Part shown: piece after piece, positions 1-7,802 of the stretch
Layout: every line of letters begins with the position of its first letter
Numbering within the stretch: position 1 is the stretch's first letter
Source of the DNA: Alcaligenes pakistanensis
GTDB taxonomy: Bacteria > Pseudomonadota > Gammaproteobacteria > Burkholderiales > Burkholderiaceae_B
DNA: 64,000 bases
Reading direction: 5' to 3'
Assembly: GCF_014652815.1 (NCBI RefSeq)
Contig: NZ_BMZN01000004.1
Location: 313,137-377,136 of the forward strand
Notes under the pieces: model-generated
Database searches by the model: none
Told to the model about the DNA's origin: nothing
Seen by the model: the letters and a program-made list of their open reading frames with translations, nothing else
Translations under genes and position numbers: made by a program

Positions 1-187
1 GGCCGTCGCCCAATTGGCTCAAACTCCCGAAATGGCAGCCGAAATTTATTTGGCTAGCGTGATCGCCATCGACGAGCAAAGTTATATGGAGCGCGCCTAC
101 CTGGAGGAGCTTGCACGTTTACTATCCTTGCCAGACTCCTTGCGCAAAAGTCTGGATAATCAGGTACAGGCTCTAACGACAGAGTAA
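1..187 (+). CDS. DUF533 / TerB-like tellurite resistance family protein, C-terminal part
   Basis: The reading frame is open from the window edge to a TAA at 185-187 and encodes the last 61 residues. The text contains MAAEIYLASVIAIDE followed by MERAYLEELARLL, which is the signature of the TerB-like helical domain at the C terminus of DUF533 (YebE-type) inner-membrane proteins. The N-terminal part, where such proteins usually carry a membrane segment, lies outside the window. The molecular role of the family is not settled. I see nothing unusual in the fragment and cannot give the start. Confidence 0.8.
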   Translation, partial: AVAQLAQTPEMAAEIYLASVIAIDEQSYMERAYLEELARLLSLPDSLRKSLDNQVQALTTE

Positions 188-292
188 ATCCGGTACTGGA
201 CCTCTTCACCCGAGTGCCCTAGCCGAATGACATTATTTTTCCCCAGAGCAGCACACCCGCTGCAGCTCGATGATTTATCAAGGAAACTGCCC

Positions 293-1111
293 ATGAAAAG
301 CACCTTCAAGTTAGCGATTAGTTCACTGGCATTAATGGGTCTGGCCGCCTGCGCGGCTCCAAACAACTCTTCCAGCACCGCTGGCTCCGAGCGCCATATG
401 GACAAAGAAACCTCATTGCAGGCTTATCATTGGCGCCTGTTTGCCACCACTGGCAAAGACGGCCAGCCTGCCCCTGCCATTCCAGGCATAGGCGGCGAAC
501 AAGTCACCTTAAACTTCTCCGACAAAATGATGTCGGTGGACAATCTGTGTAATACCTTGGGTAGCGGGTACACCATCAAGGGCCCCAAAATCACCTTTAC
601 CTCGCCTGTCAGCACCTTGAAAATGTGTGCAGACCCAGAGCTGATGCGCAACGAGCAAGCTGTAGGCAAACTGCTGCCGACCGCAACGGACTGGAGTATG
701 GCCAAGGCCGACTCCGCACCGGATAATCCAGCTCCGGTACTGACCCTGTCCTTTAGCGATGGCAGCAAATGGCGCCTGAAAGGCGAGCCGACCGCAACCA
801 CCCGTTACGGCAGTGAGCCTACTCGTGTGTTCCTGGAAGTGGCGGCCCAACGCGAAGCCTGCTCGCATCCCTTGATCCCTAATTACCAGTGCCTGAAAGT
901 ACGTGAAATTCAATACAGCGACTCTGGCCTGAAAACCCGGACCGGCGAATGGATGTACTACTACGGCGACATCGAAGGCTACACCCACACCCCAGGTGTT
1001 CGTAATGTGCTGCGTATCGACCGTTACGAACTGAAAAATGTTCCTGCCGATGCGTCTTCCAAGGCCGACGTGCTGGACATGGTGGTGGAGTCCGAACAAG
1101 TCAGCAAATAA
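293..1111 (+). CDS. META/DUF4377 domain lipoprotein
   Basis: A 272-residue exported lipoprotein. The start at 293 is preferred because AAGGAAA lies just upstream and the protein then begins with a lipoprotein signal peptide ending in LAAC (Cys20). A longer frame from 227 has no such logic. Residues about 40-170 resemble the META/HslJ domain found in stress-related outer-membrane lipoproteins, and about 180-265 resemble DUF4377, with a conserved Cys pair near CSHPLIPNYQCLKVREIQY. The combination is common in Gram-negative envelope proteins. The exact role is unknown; envelope stress or antibiotic tolerance has been suggested for META proteins. It is monocistronic and is followed directly by a large hairpin. 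Confidence 0.8.
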   Translation: MKSTFKLAISSLALMGLAACAAPNNSSSTAGSERHMDKETSLQAYHWRLFATTGKDGQPAPAIPGIGGEQVTLNFSDKMMSVDNLCNTLGSGYTIKGPKITFTSPVSTLKMCADPELMRNEQAVGKLLPTATDWSMAKADSAPDNPAPVLTLSFSDGSKWRLKGEPTATTRYGSEPTRVFLEVAAQREACSHPLIPNYQCLKVREIQYSDSGLKTRTGEWMYYYGDIEGYTHTPGVRNVLRIDRYELKNVPADASSKADVLDMVVESEQVSK

Positions 1112-1121
1112 ACTTAGATTT

Positions 1122-1210
1122 AAGGCCGTAAAAAAACGGCCCTGAATGAACTGGCCCAGAAGCTGGATATATTTCCAACTTGAAGGACAGCTCATTCAGG
1201 GCCGTTTTTT
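1122..1210. terminator. Compound terminator hairpin with an 80-bp near-palindrome
   Basis: A short hairpin, GGCCGT then six to seven A then ACGGCC (1122-1139), is nested at the edge of a much longer inverted repeat. AAAAAACGGCCCTGAATGA at 1131-1149 is matched perfectly by its complement at 1192-1210, which ends in six T. The 42 bases between the arms are themselves partly self-complementary, so the whole of 1131-1210 is an imperfect palindrome. It can act as a rho-independent terminator in both directions, ending the META lipoprotein transcript. Confidence 0.7.
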
Positions 1211-1317
1211 CATTGACTTGGTTCAGCCTGTTGCTACGCTTCATCCTTTACGGGCGGGATACGGAAGAGCACGAGCGAAGCCACAAATAGTTACTGACTG
1301 CTATGCTTTGAACCTAG

Positions 1318-1362
1318 TCAGCAGGCGATCCCATCCGTAGACTGGAACAGTCCGGATATCAT
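1318..1362 (-). CDS. Possible 14-residue leader or micro-ORF
   Basis: On the minus strand an excellent ribosome-binding site (AGGGAGGTG) sits five bases before an ATG that opens a 14-codon frame, MISGLFQSTDGIAC, ended by TGA. The ribosome-binding site and start codon lie in the loop of a CCGGATAT/ATATCCGG hairpin, an arrangement that could control translation. The 80-bp near-palindrome would terminate this transcript downstream. There is no downstream gene on this strand for it to regulate, so chance is a real possibility. Confidence 0.25.
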   Translation of the reverse strand: MISGLFQSTDGIAC

Positions 1363-1390
1363 TTTTCACCTCCCTATATATCCGGCTTCT

Positions 1391-1420
1391 GGCCTTGCTT
1401 CACGCGAGGCCCTTTTTTTT
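1391..1420 (+). terminator. Rho-independent terminator
   Basis: Eight-base stem (GGCCTTGC/GCGAGGCC with one wobble pair), a five-base loop and eight T. It sits on the plus strand with no protein gene directly upstream. Confidence 0.75.
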
Positions 1421-1575
1421 GCCGAGCCTCTCCCAAAACCAGAGAGATCAAGGGATCAGCTAGGGAGCGTGAACCTCAACAAGCAAGCAGCCGCGATGCC
1501 ATCCAAAGCCAGTGTTGACTCAGCCAGCTACTCGCAAACCCAGCAGCCCGGAAGATAGGACCACATCACGAAGGC

Positions 1576-1920
1576 TTATTTCAACGGCCCATAAAATATA
1601 AAAAATGCCCCTGCACCGATCAGCACAAAGCCCACCAGATGATTCAAGGTGAAGCTCTCTTTCAGATACAGCACCGAAAACACCACAAAGACCAGCAAGG
1701 TGATGATTTCCTGCATGGTCTTTAATTGGGCCGCGCTGTAAACGGTATGCCCAAGACGATTAGCGGGAACCGCTAAACAGTACTCCACAAAGGCAATGCC
1801 CCAGCTGATCAACACGACTTTAAGCAAAGGGCTATTGGGATACTTCAAGTGCCCATACCAGGCAATGGTCATGAACACGTTGGAGACGACCAACATCAAG
1901 ATAGGGAGAATCTTAGCCAT
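1576..1920 (-). CDS. DMT family membrane protein (DUF486)
   Basis: A 114-residue inner-membrane protein with four hydrophobic segments. It starts MAKILPILMLVVSNVFMTIAWYG and ends GAGAFFIFYGPLK. Size and sequence match the DUF486 branch of the drug/metabolite transporter superfamily, half-size relatives of EamA/SMR carriers. The internal Met at 1920 is chosen over an upstream one at 1977 because the family begins here and the extra 19 residues are not membrane-like. No substrate is known for the family, and nothing in the neighbourhood points to one. Confidence 0.85.
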   Translation of the reverse strand: MAKILPILMLVVSNVFMTIAWYGHLKYPNSPLLKVVLISWGIAFVEYCLAVPANRLGHTVYSAAQLKTMQEIITLLVFVVFSVLYLKESFTLNHLVGFVLIGAGAFFIFYGPLK

Positions 1921-2140
1921 TCTGAGTACGGATGTAATAAGCGGCTCACCGCCGCGACTGAGCCAGTGTAGCGTCACATTCGTTCAGCGGATATGGGGAT
2001 AATCAGGCAGCAAGAAAACAAGACTTCAACCGACTTTTCCAGTACCAATCCATGGCTCTGCCATAAGCCCCCACCACACCCCACAAAAGACTATGCAACA
2101 TAGGCTGAATCAGCCTGCCGCGTCCAAAACTCTTGAATCG

Positions 2141-2506
2141 CTAATTCACCACTTTCACGAAATCCACTTCGATCTCGGGTGGCCGCTTGGAGCTGGTATC
2201 AACCTCCCCAATTAACTCCACCTTGGTTTTCTCATCCAGGGTTTGCCCCGCAAAATGCTTGGCTTTAATCTCCGCCACAATCTCACCGGTCCCGTCTGAG
2301 AATACAAACTTGTCATGTGCTGACTGACGCAACAAATGCCCCTGGACGCGTACATCCTGATCATCCACGGGTTTTTTCAAGATATCCGCCACCGTCGTCT
2401 GGCCAATCTCCGAGGGCCCCGTATATTGAGCATAGGACGGAAAAGACAATAAGGCCGATGACAAGGCCAGCGCTACGACCGAGCGCACGTTGAAGTAACT
2501 GGACAT
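2141..2506 (-). CDS. YgiW/YdeI-type periplasmic OB-fold (BOF) stress protein
   Basis: A 121-residue exported protein. A signal peptide ends at SYAQ, followed by the family pattern: QYTGPS, TTVADILKKPVDDQDVRVQG, FVFSDGTGEI, and an acidic C-terminal strand EIEVDFVKVV. BOF proteins are small periplasmic OB folds induced by peroxide, metals or envelope stress in enterobacteria. The start at 2506 is chosen because GGGAG lies six bases upstream; the Met at 2518 overlaps that site. A diverged paralogue is encoded at 11090-11458. Confidence 0.85.
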   Translation of the reverse strand: MSSYFNVRSVVALALSSALLSFPSYAQYTGPSEIGQTTVADILKKPVDDQDVRVQGHLLRQSAHDKFVFSDGTGEIVAEIKAKHFAGQTLDEKTKVELIGEVDTSSKRPPEIEVDFVKVVN

Positions 2507-2774
2507 AATGACTCCCATCGTTCATGGCTTGAAATTCAACCATAACAGTAGATACCATCAGCGTCCTTACCAAACCGGCGATTTCCTGCCTGCCTTGTTA
2601 CCAGGTACAACGGCAGAAATTACATTTACTCCTTGCCCGCAGTGGATCTATACGTCCAGATTAAACAAGCCATCAAGCCCATTCTTAGACTTAAACCAGC
2701 CTGACTAGACCACACAGCACCCAGCACTCTGCAGTGCTAGACTTCCCTAAGCCAAATGCCCCTCCCCCAACACC

Positions 2775-3305
2775 ATGATGACTCTTGAGCACTTAGGCCC
2801 CCGTATCTGCATACTAGGCCCGTCCAACAGCGGTAAATCCACCTTGGCCGATGCCATCGGCCGCAAGCAGGATCTCCCGGCAATACATCTGGATCAGCTT
2901 TTTCATCAGCCCCACAGCAATTGGGTCCCCCGCTCCGAGGCAGAGTTTATTGAGCTGCACCAAGCGGCCATCACTCAGGATAAATGGGTGATGGACGGCA
3001 ACTACACGAGCCACCTGACACCCCGCCTTGATCGCGCCACGGGTTTTATTGTGCTGGAGGTGTCTACCGCCACCAGCCTGCTGCGCTATTTTCGACGAAC
3101 CTGGTTTGAGCGTGATCGACGCGGCGCCCTGGAAGGAGGTAAAGACAGTGTGAAGTGGCAAATGATCCGTCACATCACCATCGCCACACCGCCCAACCGG
3201 CATAAATACCTGAAGATCTTCGAGGAAAGTACTTTGCCTAAAGTCAGACTGGGCAGCGCCAGAGAGTTGAAGCGGTTTTATCAGGCTGAAGGGCTGGAGA
3301 AGTAA
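2775..3305 (+). CDS. P-loop NTPase of the FlaR/adenylate-kinase-like type
   Basis: A 176-residue cytoplasmic protein with a Walker A motif GPSNSGKST at residues 15-23, an early DQLFHQPHSNW segment that follows the P-loop in this group, and DGNY near residue 74. This matches small kinases often labelled DNA topology modulation protein FlaR or AAA family ATPase, which are uncharacterised nucleoside/nucleotide-kinase-like proteins. The gene stands alone, has two consecutive ATG codons (2775 and 2778) and no clear ribosome-binding site. The true phosphoryl acceptor is unknown. Confidence 0.75.
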   Translation: MMTLEHLGPRICILGPSNSGKSTLADAIGRKQDLPAIHLDQLFHQPHSNWVPRSEAEFIELHQAAITQDKWVMDGNYTSHLTPRLDRATGFIVLEVSTATSLLRYFRRTWFERDRRGALEGGKDSVKWQMIRHITIATPPNRHKYLKIFEESTLPKVRLGSARELKRFYQAEGLEK

Positions 3306-3453
3306 GAACTACAGGAGGTTGCGACCCTACTTCGTCGTAAACACAGGTGATGTGCACCCTAAAAGTTTCATCAAAGCGGCAGTTACTGGTCGACTTAAAC
3401 CTCATCAAACAAGGTGCCCCTGAGTATTCCCCCTCTATCAACGGGTTCCCTAA

Positions 3454-3720
3454 TCAACGCTTTTTCATCTCCAGCTCAACTCGTTCCATCCAGGCCCGAT
3501 CGCATGGCACTGGCTTAGTGGCCGCCTGGCCATACAAACGAAAGTGAACAACGTTGCACCATTCTTGGGAGCCGTAGTCCGGGCCATGTCCCTGTCCATC
3601 TGATACTGCCAATTGCCGATCCACTTTTTCCAGCCAAGCGTCACTGCCGACTTTAGGCGTGGAGCCAGCGCTTTGACACGCGGCTAACAACAAGGCGGGG
3701 ACAAGCAGTAAGATTCGCAT
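3454..3720 (-). CDS. Small lipoprotein of unknown function
   Basis: An 88-residue protein starting MRILLLVPALLLAACQS, a lipoprotein signal with Cys14 in an LAAC lipobox. After the signal come the motifs DAWLEKVDRQL and PCDRAWMERVELEMKKR, two similar W-M/L-E-K/R-V helices, and the segment QEWCNVVHFRLYGQ. I do not recognise the family. The start at 3720 has GGAG five bases upstream; longer starts would bury the signal peptide. It is divergent from the Cys-rich gene at 3834, with 113 bp between. Confidence 0.65.
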   Translation of the reverse strand: MRILLLVPALLLAACQSAGSTPKVGSDAWLEKVDRQLAVSDGQGHGPDYGSQEWCNVVHFRLYGQAATKPVPCDRAWMERVELEMKKR

Positions 3721-3833
3721 GGCAAGCTCCATAAAAAAGTTCTCACAGTGCACCCAAAAACCATTATTTTTCAGTGCCCTAGTTATAACCATTACATCGG
3801 GTAAAAAACCACTTCTACATACATGAGACAAGA

Positions 3834-4154
3834 ATGAAATGGCTGGTTCTCTGCCTGATCATGGCACTTTTACCCCTAAACACCCAGGCAAGAAATAAGC
3901 CCTGCTCAGGCAAAAAAGGGGGTATTTCCCATTGTGAGGGTGAGGTATTTGTATGCCGTGATGGTTCAGCCAGTAGTAGCAAACAGTCTTGCCCCGATTA
4001 CACAAGAGCAACAGGAAACAGCCTCGGGGCTACCCCACAGGCGCTTCGCTCGAACAGCCCATGCTCATGCTCCAGTGGCACCTATTGTACCGGCTCAAGA
4101 GGGGGACATTACTGTGAAACCAGCACAGGTAGTAAACGCTATCAGCGTAAATAG
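3834..4154 (+). CDS. Small Cys-rich secreted protein
   Basis: A 106-residue protein with an N-terminal signal peptide (cleavage likely after NTQA) and a mature part containing eight Cys and many Ser, Gly and Thr, ending GHYCETSTGSKRYQRK. The repeated C-x(5-7)-C spacing suggests disulfide bonds in the periplasm or outside the cell. Similar short Cys-rich proteins of unknown role, often with a YC-x-T-x-x-G-x-K-x-Y ending, occur in betaproteobacteria near mobile DNA. Function unknown. It precedes the tRNA-Met locus by about 200 bp. Confidence 0.6.
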   Translation: MKWLVLCLIMALLPLNTQARNKPCSGKKGGISHCEGEVFVCRDGSASSSKQSCPDYTRATGNSLGATPQALRSNSPCSCSSGTYCTGSRGGHYCETSTGSKRYQRK

Positions 4155-4359
4155 GTCGATAAAGTGGCCGTCACGGCACAGGACTCAATCAACAATCTCC
4201 GCTGCTTCCAAACGCGCTCATTGTGCTCCAGAAATGAACAACAAGCCGCTACCAATCCCGTGCAGATAATGTCGAATCCCTGCCTTCTCCAAACTCTTGC
4301 CCCGAGCGCACCTTCGCTAGGCATAAGCACGGACTTTATGTAATAATTGCGGACTTGTC

Positions 4360-4438
<79 letters not shown>

Positions 4439-4516
4439 GAATTCATGCGCTTTTATTATGTTTACTTAAAACCGCACAAAATCCCGGTGGGAGAAAATCC
4501 GACTTTCACCGCAAAT

Positions 4517-4541
4517 GCCCGCTTTCACTGCGGGCTTTTTT
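4517..4541 (+). terminator. Rho-independent terminator after tRNA-Met
   Basis: GCCCGC (4517-4522), a seven-base loop, GCGGGC (4530-4535) and T6. It lies 78 bp downstream of the tRNA CCA end and is the likely transcript end. Confidence 0.8.
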
Positions 4542-4562
4542 GCATCTGCTGTCATCATCCAT

Positions 4563-4983
4563 TCAGCAATTTACTATCGGGTTTACTGCGTCCTTGGCAC
4601 AGCCAAGCGCTGTGATCTTTTCCGGCACCCTTTGCCATCTCACCTCTGCCGTACGTAGCGCATGTAGCGCTTGAGTGTCGATCTGGGCTAAACGTCTTGC
4701 CATTCCCATTGGAACTTGAAACCTGCTCCGCCAAAGCGAAAGCCATGCTTCCTGGCCTAATTTAAGCGTTTCAGCGACCCGATCGTTATTCAGATCGATG
4801 ACGGAATGAAGCTCCAAGCCACCTAAGACCAATGCACAATACGCTGCAAGGTCCCGGCCGACCACGGCAAGCGCAATCTTCGCAGGACATCCCAAAGCCA
4901 AAGAGCAGAACCAGAGCCGGCCTAGTATGGTTCCCAGCAAGCTTATCGTGCACTGCAATTTCTTTATTGTTTATGTAAGGCAT
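4563..4983 (-). pseudogene. Decayed alpha/beta hydrolase
   Basis: Two frames on the minus strand read as parts of one alpha/beta-hydrolase. From 4983 the frame reads MPYINNKEIAVHDKLAG then PALVLLFGFGMS, the usual first strands and oxyanion region. After a frame change near 4890-4910 the other frame reads VVGRDLAAYCALVLGGLELH, which aligns to the nucleophile elbow G-H-S-L-G with the Ser replaced. It continues through a cap-like region to EKITALGCAKDAVNPIVNC, the strand carrying the acid residue. About a hundred residues in the middle and the final His region are missing. It therefore has a frameshift, an internal deletion, a lost nucleophile and a truncated end. Confidence 0.65.
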
Positions 4984-5454
4984 TTAAGCAGTCAAAAAAC
5001 TCATTTTATTTAAAAACAACTACTTCAATCTAATGACCTACCTTGATACGTTAAATCCTCAACTTAGATTGCGTACCCTGCCCTGCACGTAGTCCCATAG
5101 TTCCCTCAACCATAAATTCGGTCTATCGCCTCCAGGAAAAGCAGCGATCGTTGCAGAGACATTTATCAATCAGTGCGTAGAGTAAATCCACCCAAGGGGC
5201 CTGGTCCGCACCAGCAAAATCCATCACACGGGCAAGCAAGGCCTTCTCACCCATTCGCTCCCAGTCTGTTCACGGGCCTATTTTTACCAACTCATGGCGA
5301 TAAAAAGCGCCAAGATCGGCTAACCCGCGCAGCGACCTCTTATAACTATGTGTAAGTACACCAACAACAATTGTTAAACATTGTGTGAAGCAATAAGCCT
5401 TTGCCGCCTAGTCATTAAAATCCTCACTCTTTATATAACTAGAAGGGGAAGTTC
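4984..5454. other. Intergenic region without a convincing gene
   Basis: 471 bp between the hydrolase remnant and the M48 protease gene. It is A+T-richer than its neighbours. A minus-strand frame at 5123-5254 could encode 43 residues with the ribosome-binding site close to the ATG (GGGAG then three bases), but it resembles no family I know. No terminator or tRNA-end duplication was found by eye. The last 60 bases before 5455 contain A+T-rich sequence and AGAAGGGGAAG before the protease start. Confidence 0.5.
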
Positions 5455-6213
5455 ATGACTTTTCGTATGGGTGCATTGGCCGCTATGCTGGCCGTCGCTG
5501 GTCTGACCGCCGGTTGTCAGACAATGGATGTGGGTGGCATGGTTGGTGCGGGTAGCAAAGCGATTCAGGCTTTCAATTTGTCCGATCAGGAAGTGGTTGC
5601 TCTGTCTGATCAGTCTTGCAAGCAGATGGACGCTGAAAACAAAGTGGCCAGCGCCAACAGCAAGTACAACAAGCGCCTGCAACGTGTCGTCAAACCCCTG
5701 ACGAAACAGTTGAATGGTCAGACTCCTAACTTCAAGGTTTACCAGACACAGGAAGTCAACGCCTGGGCTATGGCTAACGGTTGTATCCGTGTTTACGCCG
5801 GTCTGATGGACAAGATGAGCGACGACGAGCTGCGCGGCGTGATCGGCCACGAAATGGGCCACGTTGAACTGGGTCACAGCAAGAAAGCCATGCAAACAGC
5901 CTACGGCCTGTCCGCTGCTCGTGATGCGGCGGCTGCCACCGGCAACGGTCTGGTAACTCAGCTGAACTCCAGCCAATTGGGCGAACTGTCCGAAGCGTTC
6001 CTGAACGCCCAGTTCTCGCAATCGCAAGAGTCCGATGCTGACGACTACTCCTTCGAGCTGTTGACCGAACGCAAACTCAAGACCCAAGGTCTGGTTAGCG
6101 CCTTCGAAAAACTGGCTGCCCTGGATGGTGGCGAGAGCAGCGCAATGAGCTCGCACCCCGGCTCCAAAGAACGTGCCCAGCGTATGCAACAGCGTATCGA
6201 TGCGGCCAAGTAA
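5455..6213 (+). CDS. M48 family metalloprotease, lipoprotein (LoiP/YggG-like)
   Basis: A 252-residue lipoprotein with the lipobox LTAGC (Cys21). It carries the zinc-binding HEMGH at residues 132-136 and the downstream third-ligand motif ESDADDY near residue 192, as in M48 peptidases. The YAGLMDKMSDDELRGVIGHE stretch is typical of LoiP/YggG and BepA-type periplasmic proteases that degrade misfolded envelope proteins. Length fits LoiP rather than the larger BepA, which has TPR repeats. The ribosome-binding site is GAAGGGGAAG. It is monocistronic and ends at a strong terminator. Confidence 0.9.
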   Translation: MTFRMGALAAMLAVAGLTAGCQTMDVGGMVGAGSKAIQAFNLSDQEVVALSDQSCKQMDAENKVASANSKYNKRLQRVVKPLTKQLNGQTPNFKVYQTQEVNAWAMANGCIRVYAGLMDKMSDDELRGVIGHEMGHVELGHSKKAMQTAYGLSAARDAAAATGNGLVTQLNSSQLGELSEAFLNAQFSQSQESDADDYSFELLTERKLKTQGLVSAFEKLAALDGGESSAMSSHPGSKERAQRMQQRIDAAK

Positions 6214-6246
6214 GCCGGTTCGACGCAGCTAAACGCATGCACATGA

Positions 6247-6275
6247 CCCGCCCGCTCTTGCGGGCGGGTTTTTTT
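6247..6275 (+). terminator. Rho-independent terminator of the M48 gene
   Basis: CCCGCCCGC, a four-base loop, GCGGGCGGG and T7, directly after the protease gene. Confidence 0.92.
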
Positions 6276-6351
6276 ATGCCTGATCCGTTACTTTTCGTCG
6301 CGGCAGACCCTCTAAACCTCAAACTACTTTCAGGTATGCTTGTGACATTCT

Positions 6352-6774
6352 TTGGTCTTGGCAGTCACGCTCTTGAAAAAGTCCTCCTCTTCAAAAAACA
6401 TCTGTCTTTGCGGCAATCCCAAGCAATACGAAGCCTGTTGTGGCCCCTGGCATCAAGGCCCGCAATACCTGCAAGCCCCCGATGCCGCTACCTTGATGCG
6501 TTCACGTTACAGTGCCTTTGTACGTGACGATCTGGACTACCTGCTGGCCACCTGGCACAGTTCCACCCGCCCCCATTCACTGGAAACCAATCCTGAAGGT
6601 TTGCAATGGTTAGGACTGGATGTACGTCGGCATGAGCGTGTTTCTGACACCCAAGCCATCGTAGAATTTGTGGCGCGCAATCGTTTGAATGGCCGCGCCA
6701 ATCGCCTGCATGAAGTTAGCCGGTTTGTATTTGAGCAGGGCCAGTGGTTTTATGTGGATGGTGACTTTTCATGA
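6352..6774 (+). CDS. YchJ family protein with SEC-C metal-binding motif
   Basis: Up to 140 residues. It has the N-terminal SEC-C type motif CLCGNPKQYEACCG, followed by the YchJ core: LMRSRYSAFVRDDLDYLLATWH, then VEFVARNR and FVFEQGQWFYVDGDF. The SEC-C motif binds zinc; the core is an NTF2-like fold. Function is not established. No ATG fits the frame: TTG at 6352 or, more like the family's short N terminus, TTG at 6373 are possible starts. The stop overlaps the next gene's ATG (ATGA), so translation is probably coupled. Confidence 0.85.
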   Translation: MVLAVTLLKKSSSSKNICLCGNPKQYEACCGPWHQGPQYLQAPDAATLMRSRYSAFVRDDLDYLLATWHSSTRPHSLETNPEGLQWLGLDVRRHERVSDTQAIVEFVARNRLNGRANRLHEVSRFVFEQGQWFYVDGDFS

Positions 6775-7241
6775 GTCAGCCCCATGGCTACGGGCCAGTT
6801 AAACAGGTACATGGCCTAAGTCTGCCCCTGTCTCTATTGCTGGAAGCGGACCCCAGCGCTCGCTTAATTGATGGCTACCGGGATACGCCTTATGCTTGGC
6901 AAATTAGCGATCAAGGGCAAACCGTGGCGGCCGCCATTGCGCAGCAAAGAAATCCGCAGGACTGGGAGCTGATGAATATTGCTGTCTTGCCCTCGTATCA
7001 AAGCCGTGGGCTGGGTGCACAATTGCTGTCCACATTGATACGCTCGGTGCGCGAGCAAGGCGGGCAGTCTTTATATGTCGCCACCGGCACAATAGGCTAC
7101 CCGCTGTTTTTCTATCAGCGTGCAGGCTTTCGGGTGGTGGCGGTAGAGCCAGATTATTTCCTGCAACACTACGACGAGGCCCTGTTTGAAGACGGTCTGC
7201 AGCACAAAGACCGCCTGATCCTACGCCTTGCCTTGAACTAA
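6771..7241 (+). CDS. GNAT family N-acetyltransferase
   Basis: A 156-residue acetyltransferase. The acetyl-CoA-binding motif A is visible as MNIAVLPSYQSRGLGAQLL (residues about 74-92, Q-S-R-G-L-G-A), and the C-terminal motif B region is YPLFFYQRAGFRVVAVEPDYF. A single GNAT domain with no fusion. The acceptor substrate cannot be read from the sequence. It overlaps the ychJ-like gene by four bases and lies 36 bp before the dedA-like gene, so they may form one transcript. Confidence 0.88.
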   Translation: MSQPHGYGPVKQVHGLSLPLSLLLEADPSARLIDGYRDTPYAWQISDQGQTVAAAIAQQRNPQDWELMNIAVLPSYQSRGLGAQLLSTLIRSVREQGGQSLYVATGTIGYPLFFYQRAGFRVVAVEPDYFLQHYDEALFEDGLQHKDRLILRLALN

Positions 7242-7277
7242 AGAACGGCCTGCTGCCGTCCCTTCCTTCTGATTACT

Positions 7278-7796
7278 ATGCTGAGCACCTTAAGCAATGT
7301 TGCGGAGCAAGCTACCGCGCTGATCAGCGCCCATCCTCAATGGGTTGCCCCAGCCGTTTTTGCCTTATGCCTGATTGAATCCCTGCCCTTTCTAGCCTTG
7401 ATTGTGCCCGGTACCGCCATTCTCCTGTCTGTCGGGGCTTTGGTGGGCGCAGGTGACATCAATTTGCTACCGGTCTGGCTGGCAGTGATGCTGGGTGCCG
7501 GCATAGGCAATGCCATCTCCTTTTATCTGGGCCAACGTTACGGCGGCAATCTATTCCATTTTGAGTGGGCCCGCAAACGCTTGCACCTATATGCCAAAGC
7601 GCAGGCTTTTTTTGCACGCTGGGGATGGTTTAGTATTGTGGCCTGCCGCTTTATTGGGCCTTTGCGCTCGACTGTCCCCTTGATTGCCGGCACCTGCGCC
7701 ATGTCGCCCATCAGCTTTCATCTGTCTTCCTGGGCGTCAGCCGGCTTATGGGCCAGCGCCCTACTGTTGCCTGGCTGGTTTAGTTTTCAACCCTGA
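7278..7796 (+). CDS. DedA family membrane protein, short form
   Basis: A 172-residue DedA/VTT-domain protein. It shows the family hallmarks: E-S-L-P near residue 36, PGTAILLSVGAL, the G-x(3)-G-x(3)-FYLGQRYG segment, and the F-x-R-x-x-G-P-x-R motif as CRFIGPLRSTVPLIAG. DedA proteins act in lipid carrier or phospholipid flipping and proton-motive-force maintenance in the inner membrane. The reading stops at LLLPGWFSFQP, where many family members continue with further membrane residues, so this is a short or clipped form. It is followed six bases later by an SMR gene. Confidence 0.85.
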   Translation: MLSTLSNVAEQATALISAHPQWVAPAVFALCLIESLPFLALIVPGTAILLSVGALVGAGDINLLPVWLAVMLGAGIGNAISFYLGQRYGGNLFHFEWARKRLHLYAKAQAFFARWGWFSIVACRFIGPLRSTVPLIAGTCAMSPISFHLSSWASAGLWASALLLPGWFSFQP

Positions 7797-7802
7797 TTTT
7801 CA

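Larger units (their letters stand above)
1211..1420 (+). ncRNA. Possible structured small RNA ending at a strong terminator
   Basis: No convincing long gene lies between 1211 and 1575. This stretch holds several hairpins: CTGACT/AGTCAG-type pairing near 1290-1320, GACTG-GAA-CAGTC at 1340-1350, and CCGGATAT/ATATCCGG around 1352-1384. It ends in an intrinsic terminator on the plus strand, GGCCTTGC (1391-1398), a five-base loop, GCGAGGCC (1404-1411) and T8 (1413-1420). A terminator with no protein gene in front of it suggests a small RNA. It does not match 6S, tmRNA, SRP or RNase P RNA as far as I can judge. From 1421 to 1575 I see nothing. Confidence 0.3.

Noticed and set aside
509-1195. Long minus-strand open frame across the META lipoprotein gene
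   Set aside because: It mirrors the coding frame opposite, lacks a ribosome-binding site and starts inside the palindrome at 1131-1210.
1146-1340. Short plus-strand open frame starting inside the palindrome
   Set aside because: Its first residues come from the terminator hairpin and there is no family or signal; treated as chance.
1211-1420. 6S RNA, tmRNA, SRP RNA or RNase P RNA
   Set aside because: None of the conserved sequence blocks or 3' ends of these RNAs is present.
5123-5254. 43-codon minus-strand frame with GGGAG upstream
   Set aside because: The spacing to ATG is only three bases, and the protein matches nothing I know; mentioned only in the intergenic entry.
4439-5454. Integrated island at tRNA-Met
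   Set aside because: No integrase gene and no visible duplicate of the tRNA end; only one decayed gene supports the idea.
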